64,000 nt of DNA from Thermomonas fusca DSM 15424 (GTDB taxonomy: Bacteria; Pseudomonadota; Gammaproteobacteria; Xanthomonadales; Xanthomonadaceae), in the NCBI RefSeq assembly GCF_000423885.1, contig NZ_AUIV01000014.1, forward strand, positions 1 to 64,000, given 5' to 3'. Under the pieces are notes generated by a model, which was given only the letters and a program-made list of their open reading frames with translations, was not told where the DNA came from and searched no databases. Below are positions 37,687 to 46,597 of the stretch, in pieces. The position numbers were made by a program, and so were the translations under genes. Numbering within the stretch: the first letter of the stretch is position 1; each line of letters opens with the position of its first letter.

Positions 37687-40600
37687 ATGGTGGCTTGCTC
37701 CACCCCGGCTGGGCAACGCTTCATTCCCTCGACGAGACCCTACGTGCTGCACAACCGGCCGCGCACATCGCTGATCCAACGGCTGTCCCTGAGCATCTGG
37801 GGATTGTTTCTCGCCCTACTGCTGCTGCTGTCCGCGCTGGGGTACCTGGCGATGCGGATGACGGCCGACAGGCTGGTGCCGATGGTTGCCCGGCACGCGG
37901 TGGAGCTGCGCGCGAATGCCAGCGAGGGCTTGTTCCTGCAGGCCGAGCAGAGCGTGCAGCGGCTGCGGGGGGAACTGCTGCTGCGGCTTACGCAGGCCGA
38001 CCGCGATGCCACCCTGGCGCGCTTCGATGCGCTGTTCGCGCGCAGCGCCGACGGCCTGTGGCGGCTGCGCCCGGAGCTGGTGGATGTGCAGCGCGCGCCC
38101 ACCTTGTATCTGCACCAGCCGCCGCAGGGGCTGGGCGACTCCGCGCGCCTGCGCGCCGTGGTCGCCTACGACCTGTTGCGCGAGCAGGGCCCGGCGCTGG
38201 CACCGCCGTTCTTCTCGGTCTACATGGATTTCGTCGAAGACGGGCTGATGGTCTACGCCCGCGGGGTGGACTGGGGCAGCGGCGCCGATGCTGCCGCCAC
38301 CAATACCGGCTATCCGACCATGCAAGGCTCGGAGCCGCGCCGCAACCCGCAGCGCAAAGTGTTCTGGACGCCGGTCTACTTCGACAAACAAGCGGCCACC
38401 TGGATGGTCTCGGTGATCAAGCCGCTGGACTGGCAGGGCCAGTGGGTGGGCACGCTGGGACACGACGTCTCGGTGCAGACGCTGATCGACCGGAGCGCCG
38501 CCAGCCACGCTGACGAAGGCACCCAGCTGGTCATGAGCGCCGAAGGCGAGCTGATCGCACACCCGCAGCTGGCCCGACGCATCGCCGCCGCCGATGGCCA
38601 GCTCAAGATCGCCAGCCTCGACGACCCGGTGCTGGAGCAGGTGCAGCGCATGGTCGTCAAGGCCGGCACCAACAGCGGCGCCAGCCGCACCCCGGACGGC
38701 AGCCAATGGGTGGCGTGGTCGAAGATCCACGGGCCGGGCTGGTTCCAGATCTACCTGCTGCCGCAGGCGCGGATCAACAACCTGCTGATGTGGGGCACGG
38801 CCGCGCTGTTCTGCATCGGCATTGCCGGCCTGCTGCCGGCGATGTGGATGCTGCGGCGGCGCGTGCGCCGGTTGTTCGCAATCCCGCTGAAGCGGCTGGC
38901 GGTGGCGGTCGACGAACTGGGCCAGGGCCGCGATCCGCAGCCCATCGCCATGGGCAGCCGCGACGAACTCGGCAGGCTGGCCGATGCCTTCGACGACATG
39001 GTGGAGGAATTGATCCAGCAGCGCGCAATGCAGTTCGCGCACGCACAGGCGCTGCAGACCGAGATCGACGAACGCCGCCAGTTCATGACCCGGCTAGAGG
39101 AAGAACGCGCGCGCCTGCTGGCGCTGCTGGGCGCGATGAACCTGGGCATCGTGTTCGTTGGCAACGGCAACCACATCACCTATTGCAACGAGGCGTTCCT
39201 GTCGATCTGGGAGCTGCCCGAGGGCACCACGGTGGTCGGCCGCAACACCCGCGAAGCGCTGGAGATCGCCAAGCGGCGGATGACGACCCCAGAAGCGGTG
39301 CTGCCACAGCTGGAGGATTCCCTGACCCACCAGGAGCGGCCCCGGCAGCTGGAGATCCGGCTGTTGGACGATCGCGTGATCACCCACGATTCCTACCCGG
39401 TGCACGACGGCCATGGTCATTTCATCGGCCACCTGTGGGTGCAGGAGGACGTGACCCGCGAACGCCAGACCGCGGCGCAGCTGGTGCGCCTGGCCGAACA
39501 TGACGCGCTGACCAACCTCTACAACCGCCACCGCTTCGGTGACGAGCTGACGCGTTTCTTCCACGACACCGAGCGCATCCCGGCCCAGGCGGCGCTGCTG
39601 TTCTTCGACCTGGACGAATTCAAGTACGTCAACGATACCTTCGGCCATCGCGCCGGCGATGCGGTGCTGAATCGGGCTGCGATCGAGCTGCGCACCCTCG
39701 TTCGCGAGGGCGACATCCTGTTCCGCCTCGGCGGCGACGAGTTCGCCGTGCTGATGCCGCATGCCAGCCAGGACGATGCCGAGCACCTGGCCGAGCGGAT
39801 CGTGCGGCGCATCTCGCAGACGCCGATGGCGATGCAGGACCAGACCGTGCGCATGACCACCAGCCTGGGCATCGCGCACTACCCCACCCATGCCGGCAAC
39901 GCCGAAGAGCTGGTCGCGCACGCGGATGCCGCCATGTACCAGGCCAAGCACACCGGCAAGAACCGCTGGAAGGTGTATCGCCTCGACCGCGACACCTCGC
40001 GCGAGATGGCAACCCGGCTGGCCTGGAACGACCGCATCGCGCGGGCGCTGGAGAACGGCCACCTGCAGCTGCACTTCCAGGGCGTCTATCGCGCCGGCAA
40101 CGGCCACCTCGCCCATCTGGAAGCGCTGATCCGGATGGAGGACGAGACCGCGCCGGGCCAGCTGATCCTGCCCGGGCAGTTCATCGACCAGGCCGAGAAG
40201 AGCGGCAAGATCCTCGAAATCGACCGCTGGGTGGTGAACGAGGCGATCCGCCTGCTGGCCGCCCATCCGCACCTGCCGGCGATGGCCATCAACATCTCCG
40301 GCCGCTCCTTCGACGATCCCGACGTGCCCGCCTACATCAGCGCGCAGCTGCAGCGGCAGCACGTCTCGCCCAAGCGGCTGCTGGTGGAGCTGACCGAGAC
40401 TTCGGCGGTGTCCGACATGGGCGATGCCGCGCGCTTCATCGCCGCGCTGCGCCGCACCGGATGCCCGATCTGCCTGGACGATTTCGGCACCGGGTTCGCG
40501 TCGTTCGCCTACCTCAAGCACCTGCAGGCCGACATCCTCAAGATCGACGGCATGTTCATCCGCGACCTGCCGCTGGAACGCGACAACCAGGTGTTCGTGC

Positions 40601-40782
40601 GCGCCATCATCGAGGTTGCACACGGCATGGGGAAGCAAGCCGTTGCCGAGTTCGTGGAAGACGGCAAGACCCTGCTGATGCTCCGCGAAATGGGCGTGGA
40701 CATGGTCCAGGGCTACCACCTCGACCGCCCCAAGGCCGACCACCCGGCGCTGCGCGCGGGCGCGTCGGTTCTGCGGCCCTGA
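37687..40782 (+). CDS. Membrane diguanylate cyclase/phosphodiesterase with Cache-type sensor
   Basis: A 1031-residue c-di-GMP signalling protein. In order: membrane helix (about 35-56), periplasmic sensor domain of Cache type (about 60-360), second helix (about 367-390), HAMP-like linker, PAS-like domain (about 470-595), GGDEF domain with intact GGDEF at about 682-686, and EAL domain with LEALIRM near 812, AINISGRS, VELTET, DDFGTG and ILKIDG. Both catalytic signatures look usable, so net activity cannot be told. The start ATG 37687 adds about 30 residues before the first helix; a GTG at 37744 is an alternative. Codon use resembles its neighbours. Confidence 0.92.
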   Translation: MVACSTPAGQRFIPSTRPYVLHNRPRTSLIQRLSLSIWGLFLALLLLLSALGYLAMRMTADRLVPMVARHAVELRANASEGLFLQAEQSVQRLRGELLLRLTQADRDATLARFDALFARSADGLWRLRPELVDVQRAPTLYLHQPPQGLGDSARLRAVVAYDLLREQGPALAPPFFSVYMDFVEDGLMVYARGVDWGSGADAAATNTGYPTMQGSEPRRNPQRKVFWTPVYFDKQAATWMVSVIKPLDWQGQWVGTLGHDVSVQTLIDRSAASHADEGTQLVMSAEGELIAHPQLARRIAAADGQLKIASLDDPVLEQVQRMVVKAGTNSGASRTPDGSQWVAWSKIHGPGWFQIYLLPQARINNLLMWGTAALFCIGIAGLLPAMWMLRRRVRRLFAIPLKRLAVAVDELGQGRDPQPIAMGSRDELGRLADAFDDMVEELIQQRAMQFAHAQALQTEIDERRQFMTRLEEERARLLALLGAMNLGIVFVGNGNHITYCNEAFLSIWELPEGTTVVGRNTREALEIAKRRMTTPEAVLPQLEDSLTHQERPRQLEIRLLDDRVITHDSYPVHDGHGHFIGHLWVQEDVTRERQTAAQLVRLAEHDALTNLYNRHRFGDELTRFFHDTERIPAQAALLFFDLDEFKYVNDTFGHRAGDAVLNRAAIELRTLVREGDILFRLGGDEFAVLMPHASQDDAEHLAERIVRRISQTPMAMQDQTVRMTTSLGIAHYPTHAGNAEELVAHADAAMYQAKHTGKNRWKVYRLDRDTSREMATRLAWNDRIARALENGHLQLHFQGVYRAGNGHLAHLEALIRMEDETAPGQLILPGQFIDQAEKSGKILEIDRWVVNEAIRLLAAHPHLPAMAINISGRSFDDPDVPAYISAQLQRQHVSPKRLLVELTETSAVSDMGDAARFIAALRRTGCPICLDDFGTGFASFAYLKHLQADILKIDGMFIRDLPLERDNQVFVRAIIEVAHGMGKQAVAEFVEDGKTLLMLREMGVDMVQGYHLDRPKADHPALRAGASVLRP

Positions 40783-40831
40783 GCGAACCCGCCGGTCTCC
40801 CGCCTAGGCCGCTGGGAGCATCGCGGGGCCG

Positions 40832-40866
40832 AAAACCAAAAGCCCCAGCCGCGGACGGCTGGGGCT
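40832..40866 (-). terminator. Terminator after tRNA-Ala
   Basis: Minus strand AGCCCCAGCC, loop GTCCGC, GGCTGGGGCT, then TTTGGTTTTC. It could also slow plus-strand readthrough from the GGDEF-EAL gene. Confidence 0.75.
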
Positions 40867-40872
40867 TGGATT

Positions 40873-40948
<76 letters not shown>

Positions 40949-40962
40949 ATGAGGGAATGGCG

Positions 40963-40991
40963 ATTATACGGATGCCGCCGCGCGCTGCCAA
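40963..40991 (-). promoter_or_regulatory. Consensus sigma-70 promoter of tRNA-Ala
   Basis: Minus strand TTGGCA (40986-40991), 17-base spacer, perfect TATAAT (40963-40968), 14 bases upstream of the tRNA. Confidence 0.85.
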
Positions 40992-41035
40992 CTCCCCGCG
41001 CGCAGGGCCGCCTTGCTTGACGAACCGCCGGTGGC

Positions 41036-41927
41036 ATGGCCCAACATTGCGCCTGCTGCGGCGATAGCGGTGAACAAGGAGGGCGGCCCCGGGAAGGCCT
41101 TGCCCAAGTCTTCTTGGCCTGCGGGGACGTCGAGCTGGGCGATGCCGAGCGCGGTTGGCGGGTGCTCAGCAACCTTGTGGAGCTGATGCCGAACGACCCC
41201 GCCAGTCTGCGTGGTGGCTTACCGGCTGCAGGAAGCTGGCCTGCAGGAAACCGCCATTGCACTGCTGCGCAAGCTGCGCGAGCTCGCCCCGGACGAACCG
41301 CAGTCATTCCGCGACCTGGCGTTGGCACTGCGTGCGCCGGCAACCTGCGCCGAAGCGCTGGCCTTGCTGGACCACGTGGTGGATGCGCCGTGGTCGCCGC
41401 GCTTCGCGGACATCGGGGTGATTGCGCTGGCAGAGCGCAACGACCTGCGTACACGCTGCCCTGCTGCGACGATCACGACCGCTGGCGACCTGCTAGCGCA
41501 GCCTCTGCCGGTGGGCCTGCGCGCCGTGCTGCGCTGGGACCTCGACGACACCGACATCGACCTGCACGTGACCGATCCGAATGGCGAGGAGGTTTATTAC
41601 AGCCATCGCCTCAGCTACCAGGGCGGCACCATCTCGCGCGACTTCACCGCCGGCTACGGCCCCGAAGAGTTCATCCTGCGCAACCCCAAACCCGGCATCT
41701 ACGAGGTGGCGGTGAACTACTACGGCAGCCGGCTGGCGAAGCTGACCCGCGGCGCCACCCTGAACCTGAGCCTGCAGACCGGCTTCGGCACCGCCGGCGC
41801 GCACGAGCAGACCGTCAACCTTCGCCTGCTGGAGCAGACCGGCAAGATAGTGGTGGGGCGTTTCATCGTGCACGCGGACGGCACGCTGGGGCTGACGCAC
41901 GCAGGCAGCGGCAAAACCTCGCCGTGA
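41036..41927 (+). pseudogene. Truncated, frameshifted TPR-DUF2135 gene
   Basis: The C-terminal part (41211-41927, 238 codons) encodes a DUF2135 domain, with LRWDLDDTDIDLHVTDPNGE and GIYEVAVNYYG, preceded by TPR-like sequence. Similarity continues upstream in another frame: GDAERGWRVLSNLVEL (about 41132-41180) then breaks at about 41205-41211, consistent with loss of one base before VVAYRLQEAG. Family members of this kind are large proteins with N-terminal VIT/VWA-type regions; that part is absent and the remnant begins next to the tRNA-Ala promoter. A shorter product from 41211 could still be made, but no signal peptide remains. Confidence 0.7.
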
Positions 41928-42004
41928 GCCTCCACCAGCCACCGCTCACCGTTCGGGTAGTGGCGGTGTTCCGTCTGCGTTGAAGCGCAGGCGGGCGCGC
42001 CCGC

Positions 42005-43711
42005 TCAATCGCGCAGGAACAGCGCGCCGATCTCCAGCGCGGTCCTGTACGGCTCGGGATCGTTGCGATTCGTCAACAGCACCACGGTGAGCTGCCGCGC
42101 CGGCCAGCGCACGATGACGTTGCGGAAGCCGATGGTTTCACCGGAATGCCACAGGGTGTCGCCGGTGATGCGCCAGCCGAAACCGTAGTGCGCGTCGAAG
42201 CCCTCGCCCACCACCTTCACGTGCGGGGCGAACGCCAGCGCGCGCGAGGCGTCCGACAACAGGCGGTCGTCGTACAGCGCCGCGTCCCAGCGCGCCAGGT
42301 CGTCGATGCTCGAGTAGATGCCGCCATCGCCCAGCACCGCGCTGGTCGAACTCTGGTCGGTGCGCTGCCAACGGCCGTCGATCTCGCTGTGGCCGAAGGC
42401 CCGGTGCGGCACCTCCGGCCCGCCGGCCACATAGGCCAGGCTGCCGTGCATGCCCAGCGGCTGGAAAATGCGGCTGCGCAGGAAGTCCGGGTAGGCCATG
42501 CCCGACGCACGCTCCACGACCAGCGCCAGCAGCGCGTAGCCGCCGTTGCTGTAGCGATAGGCGCTGCCCGGTGCGAAGTACAGGCGGCTTTCCTTTTCCA
42601 GCAACGCCAGCACCCCAGCGTCGCGGATCTGCCCCTCGTACGGCTCCTGCATCAGGTCTTCGTAGTCCACCAGCCCGGAGGTGTGGGTCAGCAACTGGCG
42701 CAAGGTGATCGCGGCGGCGGCGTCCGGCAGCGTCGGCAGCCACTTGCGCGCCGGATCGTCGATGGACAGCCTGCCGTCCTGCGCCAGCAGCAGGATGGCG
42801 GCGGCGGTGAACTGCTTGCTGATCGAGGCCAGCCGGTAGGCGGTGGCCGGACCGGCTTCGATGTCGCGCGCCAGGTCGGCGCGGCCGTAACCGCGCGCCA
42901 CCACCGCCGCGCCGTCCTTCAGCACCAGCAGGGAAGCGCCGGGGGCTTCACCCTCATAGCGTTGCATCAGCGCATCGATGGCGGCGTCGCGGGTCGGGGG
43001 CGCGGTCACGGGCACGTCGTAATACCGGTCGGGAGAAGGTTCTGGATCGAGGCGGAAATGCCACCACTCCTCGGGCAGGTTGACGAAACCTTCGGCAGCC
43101 ATCGCATCGCGCAGCCGGTGGCGGTTGGCGCGCTGGGCGGCGCTGGCCTCGGGACTGTCGGTATTCGCGCGGGTGCCGAAGAAGTCGAAGGCGGTGCCCA
43201 TGTCCAGCGGCGTGCAGGCCGCGCCCTGGGCATCGCACTGCAGCAGGGTCAGGTCGACGGTGCCGCCGCGGCTGTGCCCGGAGACCGGGGCGATGTAGAC
43301 GCCGCGCAGCTGCGGCTTGTGGAGGTCGGGGTAGAACTCGGCCTTGGTGCGGAGATCGGTGGGGTCGTCCATCCAGCGCACGAACTGCGCCACCGCGCGT
43401 GCCGGGCGGTAGCAGTCGTACACGCGCAGGCGCTGGTGCCGTTTGCGCAGCGTCGCCTCCACCCGCGCCAGCGCCTGCGCCGCCTCGGGCTTGAGCCAGC
43501 AGCGCGGCGCCAGATAGCCGTCGATGGGCACGCCGACGAAGTTGTGGCTGCCGGCGTAGCGGATCTCCTGCGACAGGTCCGGCACCAGCGTGCGGATGTC
43601 CACCAAGCCGGCCTCGTCCATGCTGCGCGCGGGCGACAGCACCGGCGCTTCGCCGGCATGCAGCGGCGCGACGCAGGCCAGCAGCGCCGCCAGCAGAAAT
43701 GCCCTACTCAC
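42005..43711 (-). CDS. VanX-type D-Ala-D-Ala dipeptidase fused to a class C beta-lactamase-like serine hydrolase
   Basis: A 568-residue two-domain protein. A signal peptide covers about residues 1-19. Residues about 25-235 are an M15D dipeptidase: zinc ligands H146 and D153 in SGHSRGGTVD and H218 in EEWWHF with catalytic E at 214/215, plus YRPARAV. Residues about 245-560 are a serine hydrolase: S296-x-x-K299 (SISK), Y387-S-N389 and WHSGETIGF. The linker is short. The first domain should split D-Ala-D-Ala; the second may be a carboxypeptidase, esterase or peptidase. GTG 43711 overlaps the end of the preceding hydrolase gene by 8 bases. Periplasmic location is inferred from the signal. Confidence 0.85.
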   Translation of the reverse strand: MSRAFLLAALLACVAPLHAGEAPVLSPARSMDEAGLVDIRTLVPDLSQEIRYAGSHNFVGVPIDGYLAPRCWLKPEAAQALARVEATLRKRHQRLRVYDCYRPARAVAQFVRWMDDPTDLRTKAEFYPDLHKPQLRGVYIAPVSGHSRGGTVDLTLLQCDAQGAACTPLDMGTAFDFFGTRANTDSPEASAAQRANRHRLRDAMAAEGFVNLPEEWWHFRLDPEPSPDRYYDVPVTAPPTRDAAIDALMQRYEGEAPGASLLVLKDGAAVVARGYGRADLARDIEAGPATAYRLASISKQFTAAAILLLAQDGRLSIDDPARKWLPTLPDAAAAITLRQLLTHTSGLVDYEDLMQEPYEGQIRDAGVLALLEKESRLYFAPGSAYRYSNGGYALLALVVERASGMAYPDFLRSRIFQPLGMHGSLAYVAGGPEVPHRAFGHSEIDGRWQRTDQSSTSAVLGDGGIYSSIDDLARWDAALYDDRLLSDASRALAFAPHVKVVGEGFDAHYGFGWRITGDTLWHSGETIGFRNVIVRWPARQLTVVLLTNRNDPEPYRTALEIGALFLRD

Positions 43712-45263
43712 AGCCGCGCTCCCGCACGAAGGCCAGGTCCTCGTAGTCGGAACTGAAATCACCATCGGGATTGAGCTTGGCCATGCGCAGGCGGGCCTTG
43801 CCGTCCTCGCGAGAGAACGCCAGCCAGGCATTCTCGTCCACCGCCTCGTCGTCCCAGACCAGCAGGTGGCGGCCGTCCAGGCGGCTGATCCGGCCGTGCA
43901 TCTTCGGCGACTTGGCCGCGCGCCACTCCACGCCTTCGCCGACCGCGCAGATCCGCACTTCGCCGAACCACGGGTCGCGCCAGACGCCCAGCCATTCGCG
44001 CAGTTCGCTCGCTGAGACCGGCTGGCGCCGGGCGATATCCGGTAAGGCAGGCTTCGGCGCCGCGGCCGGCGGCGGCGTGGCCAGCGCGTCGGCATAGCCG
44101 GCCACGCCCAGGGACTTTTCCGGGGCGGTGAACAGCTTCAGCAGCGCGGTGCCCAGCACGGTGCGGGCACTGCCGCCGTCGCCGTTGATCATGAACACGA
44201 AGCCGGACTTGCGGTCCGGCAACAGCATCATCATCGAGTACATGCCGCCCAGCGTGCCGGTGTGCGAGACCGTCCACTCGCCGTCCACGTCGGCCAGGCG
44301 GAAGCCATAGGCATAGGCGTAGTAATGGGTGTCGTCCCACTGCCGCTTGAGCCGGGAGATCGGCATAGGAGTGCGCGCCTTCCACATCTCGGCGCGCTGC
44401 GCGTCGCCCAGCCACACCTTCTGCGCGTCCGTAGGCGCCAGCCAGCTGTTGGCCCAGACCAGCATGTCGTCCAGCGTGCAGCGAATGCCGCCGGCGGGCG
44501 CGGAGGCAATCGCCGGGACGATATCGGCATCGCCGCGGGTGCGCACGATCGCATCGCCATCGCGCCCGTGCGGCTGCGCCACGCTGCCGGCATCCTTCAG
44601 CGCGAACTCGCCGACGCGGCAGCCTTGCAGTCCCAGCGGCGCGAACAGCTCGCGCCGCACCAGCTCTTCGTAGGATGCGCCGCCTGCCGCGGCAGCCACT
44701 TGCCCGGCCACCACGTACAGCAGGTTGTCGTAGGCATAGCCGGCGCGGAACCCGTAGGCCGGCTTGATGTGGCGCAGCCCGCGCACGATGTCATCGCGAT
44801 CGAACAGATTGGGCTCGGGCCACAGCATCAGGTCGCCGCCACCTTCGGGCAGGCCGCTGTTGTGCACCAGCAGGTCGCTGACCGTCATGTGCGCGGTCAC
44901 CCATGGGTCGTGCATGGCGAATGCCGGCAGGTGCTTCACCACTGGGTCGTCCCACTGCAACCTGCCCTGCTGCACCAGCCGCGCCAGCACTGCGGCCGTC
45001 ATCGCCTTGCTGTTGGAGGCGATCTTGAACAGGGTCTTCTCCGTCACCGGATCACCGCTGCCATGCACGGTTTCGCCGTAGCCGCGGGCGAAGACCACCT
45101 TGCCGTCTTCGATCACGCCCACCGCGATACCCGGCAGGCGATAGCGGGCGATGAGCTGACGCACGCTGGCGTCGATGGCCTGCGGGCCCGGCCCTGCCGG
45201 CGCTGCGGCGGATGCGGCGGCCGGCAGCAGCAGGGCCAGCAACAGGACAAGGGCGGGCTTCAT
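43704..45263 (-). CDS. Periplasmic class C beta-lactamase-family serine hydrolase
   Basis: A 519-residue secreted hydrolase. The signal peptide ends near Ala18-Ala20 (PAAASAA). Catalytic motifs are S83-N-S-K86, Y178-D-N180 and SHTGTLGG. A C-terminal domain of about 110 residues (from about 405) resembles the DUF3471/lipocalin-like tail of such hydrolases. The ATG at 45263 was chosen because it overlaps the lysA stop (ATGA); the in-frame ATG 45275 adds four residues. Substrate unknown; D-amino acid peptides are plausible from the lysA and VanX neighbours. Confidence 0.85.
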   Translation of the reverse strand: MKPALVLLLALLLPAAASAAAPAGPGPQAIDASVRQLIARYRLPGIAVGVIEDGKVVFARGYGETVHGSGDPVTEKTLFKIASNSKAMTAAVLARLVQQGRLQWDDPVVKHLPAFAMHDPWVTAHMTVSDLLVHNSGLPEGGGDLMLWPEPNLFDRDDIVRGLRHIKPAYGFRAGYAYDNLLYVVAGQVAAAAGGASYEELVRRELFAPLGLQGCRVGEFALKDAGSVAQPHGRDGDAIVRTRGDADIVPAIASAPAGGIRCTLDDMLVWANSWLAPTDAQKVWLGDAQRAEMWKARTPMPISRLKRQWDDTHYYAYAYGFRLADVDGEWTVSHTGTLGGMYSMMMLLPDRKSGFVFMINGDGGSARTVLGTALLKLFTAPEKSLGVAGYADALATPPPAAAPKPALPDIARRQPVSASELREWLGVWRDPWFGEVRICAVGEGVEWRAAKSPKMHGRISRLDGRHLLVWDDEAVDENAWLAFSREDGKARLRMAKLNPDGDFSSDYEDLAFVRERGCE

Positions 45264-46513
45264 GCGCTTTTCCATTCGTTCGCGGGGCGTTCGTCGGCGA
45301 TCATCGCATCGAAGTCCTGGCGCTTGCGGATCAACGCGTAACGGCCGTCCTCAACCAGCACTTCCGCCGCCAGCGGGCGCGAATTGTAGGTCGATGCCAT
45401 CGACGCGCCATAGGCTCCCGCGCCGAGGATGGCGACCAGGTCGCCGGCCTCGCAGTGCGGCATCTCGCGTTGCTGGGCGAAGGTGTCCCCGGTCTCGCAG
45501 ACTGGCCCGACCACGTCGTAGGCCACCTGCTCGCGACCGGCGTCGCCACCGACCCGCACGATGTCGTGCCAAGCCTCGTACAGGCTGGGCCGCAGCAGGT
45601 CGTTCATGCCAGCGTCCAGCATCAGGAAGCGACGCGCGCGGCCCTGTTTTTCCAGCACCACGCGGGTCAGCAGCAGTCCGGCTTCCGCCACCAGCCAGCG
45701 GCCGGGCTCCACCAAGATGCGGCCAGTGAACCCAGCCAGCGCCTCGCGGATCGCGGCCGCGTACTCGGCCGCATCCGGCGCCACTTCGCCATCGCGGTAG
45801 CGCACGCCGAGGCCACCCCCGACATCGATGCTGGCGATGGCATGGCCGGCGGCTGCCAACTCACGCCAGAACGCGGCCATCCGCTGCAGCGCCTCGCGCA
45901 CCGGCTGCAGGCTCAACAGCTGCGAACCAATATGCATGTGCAATCCGTCCAGGCGCACGTTTGGCCACTGCGCGGCGCCATCGAACCACGCCCGCGCTTC
46001 GTCGGTCGGGACGCCGAACTTGTTCTCCGCCTTGCCGGTGGAAATCTTGGCGTGGGTCAGCGCGTCCACGTCGGGATTGATCCGCACCGAGGCCACCGCG
46101 ATGCATCCGCGGGCGGCGGCGATGCGCTGGATGGCGTCCAGCTCCGCGCGCGACTCCACGTTGAAGCGGCCGATGCCCGCCGCCAGCGCTGCGTCGATCT
46201 CGGCATCGGTCTTGCCGACCCCCGAGAACACGATGTCGGCGGCGGCGATGCCGGCACGCAGCGCGCGTTCCAGCTCGCCACCGGAGACGATGTCGGCGCC
46301 CGCGCCTTCGGCAGCGAGCAACTGCAGGATCGCGCCGTTGCCGTTGGCCTTGACCGCATAGCGGATGCCGGCATCCAGTCCGGCCAGCGCACCGCGCATC
46401 GCGCGAACACGTTCACGGATCGCCGGCGCCGAATACACGTATAGCGGCGTACCCTCGCGCGCGGCCAATGCCGCCAGTGTCACGCCCTCCAGGGTGCCCG
46501 TTATCGCGTCCAT
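45260..46513 (-). CDS. lysA: Diaminopimelate decarboxylase
   Basis: A 417-residue PLP enzyme turning meso-diaminopimelate into lysine. The PLP lysine is in RYAVKANGN, with HMHIGSQ, the glycine-rich DVGGGLGVRY, CETGD and YNSRP. ATG 46513 has GGAAG 8 bases upstream; the alternative ATG 46528 would sit in the T run of the upstream terminator. Many xanthomonads carry lysA fused to aspartokinase; this one is standalone and heads an overlapping set with two hydrolase genes. Confidence 0.93.
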   Translation of the reverse strand: MDAITGTLEGVTLAALAAREGTPLYVYSAPAIRERVRAMRGALAGLDAGIRYAVKANGNGAILQLLAAEGAGADIVSGGELERALRAGIAAADIVFSGVGKTDAEIDAALAAGIGRFNVESRAELDAIQRIAAARGCIAVASVRINPDVDALTHAKISTGKAENKFGVPTDEARAWFDGAAQWPNVRLDGLHMHIGSQLLSLQPVREALQRMAAFWRELAAAGHAIASIDVGGGLGVRYRDGEVAPDAAEYAAAIREALAGFTGRILVEPGRWLVAEAGLLLTRVVLEKQGRARRFLMLDAGMNDLLRPSLYEAWHDIVRVGGDAGREQVAYDVVGPVCETGDTFAQQREMPHCEAGDLVAILGAGAYGASMASTYNSRPLAAEVLVEDGRYALIRKRQDFDAMIADERPANEWKSA

Positions 46514-46534
46514 CCAGCGCACTTCCATCTGATC

Positions 46535-46566
46535 AAAAAAAAAGGGCGGCCCGGCAAAGGGCCGCC
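46535..46566 (-). terminator. Rho-independent terminator of the TonB receptor gene
   Basis: Minus strand GGCGGCCC, loop TTTGCC, GGGCCGCC, C, then nine T. lysA begins about 20 bases later, so lysA expression depends on readthrough or on a promoter overlapping this region. Confidence 0.9.
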
Positions 46567-46597
46567 TCCAGGGGAACAGCAACCAGTTCTCGACGGA

